This document shows positions 58,283 through 64,000 of a DNA stretch of 64,000 nucleotides, one piece after another (the first letter of the stretch is position 1; each line of letters starts with the position of its first letter). This stretch comes from Synechococcus sp. CBW1108. GTDB taxonomy: Bacteria; Cyanobacteriota; Cyanobacteriia; PCC-6307; Cyanobiaceae. The stretch spans positions 434,001-498,000 of the forward strand of contig NZ_CP060395.1 in NCBI RefSeq assembly GCF_015840335.1, given 5' to 3'. The translations under genes were made by a program, and so were the position numbers. A model generated the notes under the pieces. That model had not been told where the DNA came from. It made no database searches and saw only the letters and a program-made list of their open reading frames with translations.

Positions 58283-59794
58283 TCAGCCGCCGCCGCTGGC
58301 AGCCTGTTCGAGTTTTTCCATCACCCGCTCCAGAGAGAAGCTGGCCGCCTTCTGGCGGGGTGGGAACTCCACAAAGGTTTTGAGGAACTCGCCCACATAG
58401 GTCTGGGCCGGAACCAGGAGGAAGATGTGATCAAACATCCAGTCCCAGTAAGTGTTGGAGGTGATGTCGGCCCGCTCATATGGATCGGTGAGCAGGTTGA
58501 AAATCTTCGGCACCCGCAGCTCCACGAAGGGCTCGGCCCAGATCTGGCAAGTTCCCTGCTCCCGCTGCTCCTTGAACACAAACTTCCAGTTGTCGTAGCG
58601 CAGGCCCACCAGATCACCGTCGTCGGAGAAGTAGAAGAACTCCCGCCGCGGGCTCTTGTCGGCCTGGCCCGTCCAGTAGTCGAGCATGTTGTACCCATCC
58701 AAATGGATGTGGAAGGTCTTCTCGCCCACCTGATAGCCGGTTTTCAGCTTTTCCTTGATCTCCGGCTCGCCGGCGGCAGCAAGCAGGGTGGGCAGCCAGT
58801 CGAGGTGGCTGCAGATGCCGGTGATGTTGGTGCCGGCTGGAATCTTGCCAGGCCAGCGCACCATGGCCGGCACCCGGTAAGCCCCTTCCCAGTTGGTGTT
58901 CTTCTCGCTGCGGAAGGGAGTCATGCCGGCATCGGGCCAGCTATTCATGTGGGGGCCGTTGTCGGTGCTGTACATCACGATCGTGTCGTCGGTGATGCCC
59001 AGCTCATCGATTAGGTCGAGCATTTCGCCGATACATTCATCGTGATAGATCATCACGTCGTGATATTCCGACTGCCAGCGGCCGCTGCGGCCCACATCCT
59101 GCGGGCGCGCGTAGGTGCGGAAGTGCATGTGGGTGGTGTTGAACCACACGAAGAAGGGCTCCCCAGACGCCACCGCATCGCGGATAAATCGCTCGGCCTC
59201 CGCCATAAATTCATCGTCGGCGGTTTCCATCCGCTTGCGGGTGAGCGCTCCGGTGCTCTCGATCCGCTGGCTGCCATCGCCATTGGCCCAGCTGTGGAGC
59301 ACGCCGCGGGGTGCGAAGCGCTTGCGGAAGTTGGGGAACTCGGGGTCATCCTCTTTGGGGTAGTCACGCAGCTCGGGCTCCTCCTCGGCGTTGAGGTGGT
59401 AGAGGTTGCCGAAGAATTCGTCAAAGCCGTGCATCGTCGGCAGGTGTTCGTCGCGGTCGCCGAAGTGGTTCTTGCCGAACTGGCCAGTGCGGTAGCCCTG
59501 GGGCTTTAGCAGCTCGGCGATGGTGGGATCTTCGTCCTTGAAGCCCTGCTCGGCGCCCGGCAGGCCCACCTTGGAGAGGCCGGTGCGGAAGACGCTCTGC
59601 CCGCTGATGAAGGCGGCGCGGCCGGCGGTACAGCTCTGCTCAGCGTAGTAGTGGACAAACTTGGCCCCTTCATTTGCCACCCGGTCGATGTTGGGGGTCT
59701 GGTACCCCATCAGTCCGTGGCTGTAGCAGCTCAGGTTGCTCTGGCCGATGTCATCGCCCCAGAGGATGAGGATGTTGGGCTTTCCGTTCGGCAT
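58283..59794 (-). CDS. Arylsulfatase (type I sulfatase)
   Basis: This is a 503-residue alkaline-phosphatase-fold sulfatase from ATG 59794. Metal ligands D14/D15 lie in ILILWGDDIGQSN. The modification motif CxAxR is C55-TAGR (QSCTAGRAAFISG). YSTDNGPHMNSWPDAG (about residue 290) supplies the other metal residues. The chosen start leaves no signal peptide; the frame is open for a further 43 residues, but these do not form a clear signal either, so a cytosolic enzyme is likely. The next gene encodes its FGE. Confidence 0.94.
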   Translation of the reverse strand: MPNGKPNILILWGDDIGQSNLSCYSHGLMGYQTPNIDRVANEGAKFVHYYAEQSCTAGRAAFISGQSVFRTGLSKVGLPGAEQGFKDEDPTIAELLKPQGYRTGQFGKNHFGDRDEHLPTMHGFDEFFGNLYHLNAEEEPELRDYPKEDDPEFPNFRKRFAPRGVLHSWANGDGSQRIESTGALTRKRMETADDEFMAEAERFIRDAVASGEPFFVWFNTTHMHFRTYARPQDVGRSGRWQSEYHDVMIYHDECIGEMLDLIDELGITDDTIVMYSTDNGPHMNSWPDAGMTPFRSEKNTNWEGAYRVPAMVRWPGKIPAGTNITGICSHLDWLPTLLAAAGEPEIKEKLKTGYQVGEKTFHIHLDGYNMLDYWTGQADKSPRREFFYFSDDGDLVGLRYDNWKFVFKEQREQGTCQIWAEPFVELRVPKIFNLLTDPYERADITSNTYWDWMFDHIFLLVPAQTYVGEFLKTFVEFPPRQKAASFSLERVMEKLEQAASGGG

Positions 59795-59978
59795 GGCAAG
59801 GAAGGGGGCAACTGCACCTGCTTTGAGGATGGGGATAGGGGCTAGCCAGGGCGGGGGATCAATGCACTTCTTCACATGCACTTGGAGAGCTGGCCCTATA
59901 TCCCACAAAGGATATTTGCGCAAAAGTAAAAAATCAGCGCAAAGCGCAAGTCAGGCCTACAAGTAAGAGCCCCTCAAG

Positions 59979-60836
59979 TCAGCACCGCAAGCTGGCCTGC
60001 CAGCGCAGGAAAGGAATGGATAAAATAATTGTTATGACCAGGTAAACCAAAATTCCCAGCTTCACGGCCGGCACCCCGGGGGCATGGGTAGAAGCCAGCA
60101 ACAGGGCCAGGCCGGGATTGCGCATCGAGGTGACCAGGGCGAGGGTCACCCGTTGGCGGGGATCGGGATCCGCCAAGCCGTAACCCAGCGCCAGGCTGAA
60201 CAGCACCATGGCGGCCATCACCGGCAGGGCAACGGCGTTGGCGCCCACATAGGTCATCAGCAAGGGGCCTGCCTTGACCAGCAACAGCAACACCAGGGTC
60301 AGCAGCAGGACATTGGCGATGCGATCGAGGGGCAGCTCAATCCGCTTTGCCAGGCGGGGTGCAAAGCGACGCAGCAACAGGCCGAGCACCAGCGGCAGCA
60401 ACTGGGCAAGGGCAACCTGACCGGCCACATGACGGGGCTGGATGGCCCAGCCAGCAACACCGAACAGACGGGTGAACAGGAGCCCCAACAGGGGAATCGA
60501 GACGATGGCCAGCAGGGCAGCGGCCACCTGAAGCAGGGCCGCCAACGAGCGATCTCCTCCCTGCTTGGCGGCCTTGCGCATCAACAACGGCGCACTGGGG
60601 CAGACAGCCATCAGGGCAATGGCAAAGCGGGCCGGCTGGGGCAGGGCCAGGGTGGGCGACCACATCAGCAGCAGGGCCGTCAGGGGCACGAGCACACAGG
60701 TACCCACAAGGGCACGCAGGATCAGGCCCCGGTTCTGCTGCCAGCAGCTGAAACCCTCAAGTGGCAGGCCCACCCCAAGGGAAAACATGATGGCGAACAG
60801 GGTTGCAGAAGTCAGCTGGAAAGGGGTTGGCAGCAT
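59979..60836 (-). CDS. BASS-family (bile acid:Na+ symporter-like) carrier
   Basis: This is a 285-residue membrane carrier with about nine or ten hydrophobic helices. Family features are LFAIMFSLGVGLPLEGF near the N-terminus, MAVCPSAPLLMRKAAKQGGD and SMRNPGLALLLASTHAPG (the crossing-helix motifs). BASS proteins carry organic anions such as pyruvate or sulfonates. It lies 184 bp upstream of the sulfatase on the same strand; a role in bringing in a sulfated or organic anion substrate is possible but inferred. Confidence 0.85.
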   Translation of the reverse strand: MLPTPFQLTSATLFAIMFSLGVGLPLEGFSCWQQNRGLILRALVGTCVLVPLTALLLMWSPTLALPQPARFAIALMAVCPSAPLLMRKAAKQGGDRSLAALLQVAAALLAIVSIPLLGLLFTRLFGVAGWAIQPRHVAGQVALAQLLPLVLGLLLRRFAPRLAKRIELPLDRIANVLLLTLVLLLLVKAGPLLMTYVGANAVALPVMAAMVLFSLALGYGLADPDPRQRVTLALVTSMRNPGLALLLASTHAPGVPAVKLGILVYLVITIILSIPFLRWQASLRC

Positions 60837-60860
60837 CTCAGAAGGTCCGGGTTTTAAAGC

Positions 60861-61235
60861 TCACCCGCCGAATGCGACCAGCGCCAACGCCGTCACCCCG
60901 ATCAGGGTGATCAGCACAGCGGTGGCTGCCGCCAGCTGGGGCTTGTCGCGGTAGACGTAGTCGTCGTGCTGCAGGCGGCGCAATTCGCGGCGGTACTGGA
61001 CCGTGGCGCCCGCCATCGCCAGCACTCCCGTGACCACAAAGGCCGCGGCTACCAGCTGGACTCCCCGCTGGGCTTGCAGCTCACCTCCGGTCAGGGCGCG
61101 ATCGATCGCAGCAATGATCTTGTCGAGACCGAAGCCGAAACTGATCAACGACAGACAGGTGCGGATCCAGGCCATCAGGGTGCGTTCGGCCGCATCCCGG
61201 TTGCGTTGCTTGGCCAGTTCGTTGGTGAGATTCAT
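60861..61235 (-). CDS. YidH/DUF202 membrane protein
   Basis: This is a 124-residue protein. The family core is QRNRDAAERTLMAWIRTCLS, with LISFGFGLDKIIAAID, then two hydrophobic helices (AAFVVTGVLAMAGATVQY, AATAVLITLIGVTALALV). The short N-terminal Arg-rich motif is typical of DUF202. Its function is unknown. Its start overlaps the stop of the DUF1622 gene by 4 bp, so both form an operon. Confidence 0.92.
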   Translation of the reverse strand: MNLTNELAKQRNRDAAERTLMAWIRTCLSLISFGFGLDKIIAAIDRALTGGELQAQRGVQLVAAAFVVTGVLAMAGATVQYRRELRRLQHDDYVYRDKPQLAAATAVLITLIGVTALALVAFGG

Positions 61236-61618
61236 GGGCGCCCCTGCGGGCTGAGGGATCGATGGGATGCTTCGGCCTCCAAATCACGGGCCAAGAACAC
61301 ATTGAGCAAGGTGCGGATCACGGCCACCACGCCCAATTGCACCAAATGGGCTCCGGTGGGGGAAGTGGAGGTGGCGACGATGTCGGCCCCTAGCTGAAAC
61401 TCCAGAGCCATCGCCAACCAGCTGCCAAAGGTGAGCCTCACCGCCTGAAAAGCACTGGGGCCACGCCGCCGGGCACGCCAGGCCTGGCGCAGGGTGATCA
61501 ACAAACCAAGCACCACCGTGGCGAGCGAGAAGGCCTCAAGCACGCTGCGCAGGGCCATGGCCAGGGCCGCCAGGCCCTGATCAAAAACAAGCAAAAAGCC
61601 GGGCTCGGAGCTAGGCAT
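61232..61618 (-). CDS. DUF1622 membrane protein
   Basis: This is a 128-residue protein with three hydrophobic segments (VLEAFSLATVVLGLLITL, FGSWLAMALEFQLGADIVA, LVQLGVVAVIRTLLNVFLA). EFQLGADIVATSTSPT and VIRTLLNVFLARDLEAEA are the conserved DUF1622 segments. Function is unknown; it is coupled to the DUF202 gene (ATGA overlap). Confidence 0.92.
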   Translation of the reverse strand: MPSSEPGFLLVFDQGLAALAMALRSVLEAFSLATVVLGLLITLRQAWRARRRGPSAFQAVRLTFGSWLAMALEFQLGADIVATSTSPTGAHLVQLGVVAVIRTLLNVFLARDLEAEASHRSLSPQGRP

Positions 61619-61721
61619 CGATGGCCGCTGGCAAGCCTGGGTGCATTGGCTGTCCCAAACTAAGGAGCCCTGCCGATGCCGTCAGCTGGGCTGACGCATT
61701 TGCAAAATCCTGCGCGAGCCC

Positions 61722-62210
61722 CTACGCCGCCGCCGCACAGCTGGGACAGAGGGCCCGCACATTAAGCACACATTCCAACAAGCGGAAACCGTGATGCCCC
61801 GCAGCCTGCTCCCCGGCCTGAAGCACCGCCGGGGTCTCGAATTCCTCAGTGCGGCCGCAGCGGACACACACCAGATGGTGATGGTCGCGGTGGGCGTCAC
61901 TGGCCAGCTCAAAGCGGCGCCCACCCTCGGGCAGCTCCAGCTCCTGCAGCAGCCCCATGGAGCTCAGCAACCGCAGGGTGCGATACACGGTGGCGAGCGA
62001 CACCCGCTCCTCGCTACGCAGCAGGCGCTGGTGCACCTCTTCAGCACCCAGGTGGCTACCTTCACCAATGCGCTCAAACAGGGCCAACACCCGCTGCCGC
62101 TGGGGCGTTAGCCGCTGACCGCGATCGTGCAGGCTGGTGCGCAGGCCATCCCCACTAGCGGGAAGGGTTGGGGGGGGAAGCTGGGCTCCAGGGCTGAGTC
62201 GGGCAGTCAA
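61722..62210 (-). CDS. fur: Ferric uptake regulator Fur
   Basis: This is a 162-residue regulator whose only full-length start is TTG 62210. The HTH is QRLTPQRQRVLALFERIGEG with SLATVYRTLRLLSSMGLLQE. Metal sites: His110-112 (RDHHHLVCVRCG), C115-x2-C118 and C155-x2-C158 (ALCPSCAAAA). The C-terminal LQAGEQAAGHHGFRLLECVL pattern matches cyanobacterial Fur more than PerR or Zur. It represses iron-uptake genes in the iron-replete cell; the fut/ferritin block here is a natural target. Confidence 0.92.
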   Translation of the reverse strand: MTARLSPGAQLPPPTLPASGDGLRTSLHDRGQRLTPQRQRVLALFERIGEGSHLGAEEVHQRLLRSEERVSLATVYRTLRLLSSMGLLQELELPEGGRRFELASDAHRDHHHLVCVRCGRTEEFETPAVLQAGEQAAGHHGFRLLECVLNVRALCPSCAAAA

Positions 62211-62242
62211 AGGATGATCCCAGGCTTCTCAACAATAGGCGC

Positions 62243-62272
62243 AGTTGCGAAGAACTGATGTAGTTGCGAAGA
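62243..62272. repeat. Short tandem duplication, 19-bp period
   Basis: AGTTGCGAAGA occurs at 62243-62253 and 62262-62272, in the divergent spacer just before the dehydrogenase gene. Confidence 0.65.
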
Positions 62273-62278
62273 GGTGCC

Positions 62279-63199
62279 ATGAGTAAACCCCGGGCCGTCT
62301 TTCTCGATGCCCTCAGCTTGGGCCCGGTAGACCTGGCTCCCCTGGAGCGTCATGTCGAGCTGGTCTGCTGGCCGAGCACCCAGCCGGAGCTACGCCTGGA
62401 ACGACTGCAGGGAGCCGCGATCGCGATCACCAACAAGATCCGGCTGGATGGGGAGCTGTTGCGGCAACTGCCCCAGCTGCGGCTGATTTGCGCAGCCAGC
62501 ACCGGCACCGACCAGATCGATGGCCAGGCCTGCAGCGAGCTCGGCATCGCCGTGCGCAATGCAGGTCGCTACAGCACGGCCTCGGTGGTGCAGGTGACCT
62601 GGGCGTTGATCCTCGAGCTGGTCTGCGATCTGCAAACCCGGCGGCGCCAGGTGCTGCAGGGCGACTGGCAACGCAGCCCAGTCTTTTCGCTGGTGGAGCC
62701 GGAATTCGACGAACTGGCCGGCCGCACGCTCACGGTGGTGGGGGCCGGCACGATCGGCCGGGGCGTGGCCGCCGTTGCGGAGGCCTTTGGGATGGAGGTG
62801 CGGCTGATCACCAGCCGCAGCAGCGCCGGCGAACTCGAAGCGGCCCTGCGCCAGGCAGATGTGCTGAGCCTCCATGCCCCCCTCACACCGGCGACCCGGG
62901 GCCTGCTCAACGCCGAGCGGCTGGGCTGGTTGAAGTCCTCGGCGGTGCTGGTGAATCTGGGCCGGGGCGGCCTGATCGAGCTGCCAGTCCTGGTGGAGGC
63001 CCTAAGGAGAGGGGCATTGGCCGGAGCTGCCCTCGACGTGCTCGACAAGGAGCCCCCAGGCGACGAGTTGGATGCACTTAACGAGGTGCCAAATCTGATC
63101 CTGACCCCCCACATCGGCTGGGCTTCCCGCCAGGCCCGCCAGCGGTTGGTGGCCGCCCTGGCCGAGGCGCTGGAGAGCGAAATCGGGAGCTGGGGATGA
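62279..63199 (+). CDS. D-2-hydroxyacid dehydrogenase
   Basis: This is a 306-residue NAD(P)-dependent dehydrogenase from ATG 62279. The dinucleotide motif is VVGAGTIGRGVAAVAEAFGM. Catalytic residues: Arg in LVNLGRGGLIEL, Glu in DVLDKEPPGD, and His in LILTPHIGWASR. Substrate-side LICAASTGTDQID and NAGRYSTASVVQVTWALIL are family blocks. It is closest to glycerate/hydroxypyruvate dehydrogenases, so a photorespiratory or serine-related step is possible. The next gene follows 47 bp later on the same strand. Confidence 0.92.
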   Translation: MSKPRAVFLDALSLGPVDLAPLERHVELVCWPSTQPELRLERLQGAAIAITNKIRLDGELLRQLPQLRLICAASTGTDQIDGQACSELGIAVRNAGRYSTASVVQVTWALILELVCDLQTRRRQVLQGDWQRSPVFSLVEPEFDELAGRTLTVVGAGTIGRGVAAVAEAFGMEVRLITSRSSAGELEAALRQADVLSLHAPLTPATRGLLNAERLGWLKSSAVLVNLGRGGLIELPVLVEALRRGALAGAALDVLDKEPPGDELDALNEVPNLILTPHIGWASRQARQRLVAALAEALESEIGSWG

Positions 63200-63246
63200 C
63201 AGGCCGCAGCAGGGCACCAACACTGCAGGGAGTTCACGCCCCTGCC

Positions 63247-63828
63247 ATGACCCACTCCTATCCGCGCCTGCTCGGTTGCGTCATTGCCGCGGCCGTGGCC
63301 AGCGGTGGAGTATTCACCGCCCTGGCAGCACCCGCCAACCCCACTCGGGCCTCCCTACAGGGCGTCACCTTCACGGTGAGCAGCCAGGGGGAGGGCTCGG
63401 TGCGGCAGCTCACCATCGCCACCAGCGGTACCCCCCGGGCGATTGCCCCGATTCGGCAGGAAATTCTCGGCAGCGTCAGCGGCGTGGAGGTGGCCGACCT
63501 CGATGCCAACGGACTGCCCGAGGTGTACGTGTTCATTACCAGTGCCGGCAGCGGCAGCTACGGCTCGGTAGAGGCTTGGGCCCTGAACAAGGGGCGCCGC
63601 TCACTCTCCACGATTCACCTACCGGAGCTCACTGGCAAGGCGGCCGAGGGCTACCAGGGCCACGATGAATTCGCAGTGGTGGAGCTCAGCCTGGCCCGCC
63701 GATTCCCGATCTACCGCCCTGGCGATAGCAATGCCAAGCCCACTGGGGGCACCCGCCAGATCAGCTACAAGCTGGTACCGGGGGAGGCGAGCTGGCAGCT
63801 CAAGCCGGTGCGGGTCGACACCTATTGA
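63247..63828 (+). CDS. Secreted PliI-like protein
   Basis: This is a 193-residue exported protein from ATG 63247 (the frame is open upstream from 63196). A signal peptide (LLGCVIAAAVASGGVFTALA) precedes a beta-rich domain. ADLDANGLPEVYVFITSAGS and SYGSVEAWALNKGR, then GYQGHDEFAVVE and YRPGDSNAKPTGGTRQISYK are strongly reminiscent of PliI-type lysozyme inhibitors. The function as an inhibitor is inferred from that resemblance alone. Confidence 0.68.
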   Translation: MTHSYPRLLGCVIAAAVASGGVFTALAAPANPTRASLQGVTFTVSSQGEGSVRQLTIATSGTPRAIAPIRQEILGSVSGVEVADLDANGLPEVYVFITSAGSGSYGSVEAWALNKGRRSLSTIHLPELTGKAAEGYQGHDEFAVVELSLARRFPIYRPGDSNAKPTGGTRQISYKLVPGEASWQLKPVRVDTY

Positions 63829-63829
63829 G

Positions 63830-64000
63830 ATGGCCGGCCGTGCCTGGAGGCTGCTGGCAGGGGGTTTGCGCGCCACCCTGCTGGGGGTGGCGACCCTGCA
63901 GCCCCTGGGGGCCCATGCCAGGGGCGACAAACTGCAGGAGGCCATCGCCGCCTTTGAGCAGCGGGGCTTTGTGATCCGCCGGGAGCATCCCCGCTGCGCC
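63830..64000 (+). CDS. Secreted protein, N-terminal part (partial)
   Basis: The gene starts at ATG 63830, 1 bp after the previous stop, and runs off the window after 57 codons. The signal peptide is RAWRLLAGGLRATLLGVATL, ending near PLGAHA. GDKLQEAIAAFEQRGFVIRR begins the mature part. Too little is present to name a family. It should be coexpressed with the PliI-like gene. Confidence 0.7.
   Translation, partial: MAGRAWRLLAGGLRATLLGVATLQPLGAHARGDKLQEAIAAFEQRGFVIRREHPRCA

Noticed and set aside
1-64000. CRISPR array, prophage or integrative element
   Set aside because: No regularly spaced repeats, cas genes, integrase or phage structural genes were seen; the only complete mobile element is the IS at 29871-30900.

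Overview
The window comes from a high-GC unicellular cyanobacterium of the Synechococcus/Cyanobium type. The evidence is a set of cyanobacterial genes: ndhL, a DUF3007 gene and trpA in a row, a cyAbrB-type regulator, a membrane-anchored phycobilisome linker (cpcL), three SLH-domain porins, futAB, a group-2 type sigma factor and the cyanobacterial form of Fur. The genus is an inference.

Layout. 1-12 kb is transport: the tail of a GH3 glycosidase, an orphan amino-acid binding lipoprotein, the KtrAB potassium system, a DedA protein, an SLC13/TrkA-C permease, a complete general amino-acid ABC transporter (aapJQMP order) and a CaCA exchanger. 12-29 kb is housekeeping with small accessory genes: a Nif11-type protein, an intron-less tRNA-Leu(UAA), ndhL-DUF3007-trpA, a convergent methyltransferase/aminotransferase pair, a cytochrome c, an SbcD/YhaN-like nuclease pair, cyAbrB, a Nif11-cupin fusion, a sigma factor, cpcL, hisIE and a MerR regulator. 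29-33.4 kb is a mobile or decayed patch: an intact IS1595-type element with 8-bp target duplication, a porin, an orphan Phd-type antitoxin followed by a 17-codon stump of its PIN toxin, and an unrecognised gene remnant.

33.4-47.8 kb is a zinc-homeostasis island. It has two ZnuABC sets, a Zur-type regulator lying antisense between znuC2 and znuB2, a His/Asp-rich outer-membrane barrel, an SLH porin, a COG0523 GTPase with a His-rich segment, and an operon that joins znuC-znuB to an ArsP/YraQ-type permease, a TIGR03943 protein and a membrane-anchored Big_5/propeller-like protein. frmA and frmB (glutathione-dependent formaldehyde oxidation) sit inside it. Two GAGAA..NTTATC-type dyads precede the znuA genes and are candidate Zur boxes.

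48-54.5 kb is an iron block: an SLH porin, futA, futB, a 46-residue Cys/Lys-rich microprotein, a ferritin and a Cys-rich Crp-family regulator. A C-terminal stump of another Crp protein lies at its edge. 54.8-64 kb holds a secreted protein pair, an outer-membrane barrel, a sulfatase with its formylglycine-generating enzyme and a BASS-type carrier, small membrane proteins, Fur, a 2-hydroxyacid dehydrogenase, a PliI-like secreted protein and the start of one more secreted protein.

The most promising under-described items are the znu-permease-TIGR03943-propeller operon inside the zinc island, the Cys/Lys-rich microprotein in the iron block, the Nif11-cupin fusion, and the SbcD-like gene that lacks any ATG/GTG/TTG start.
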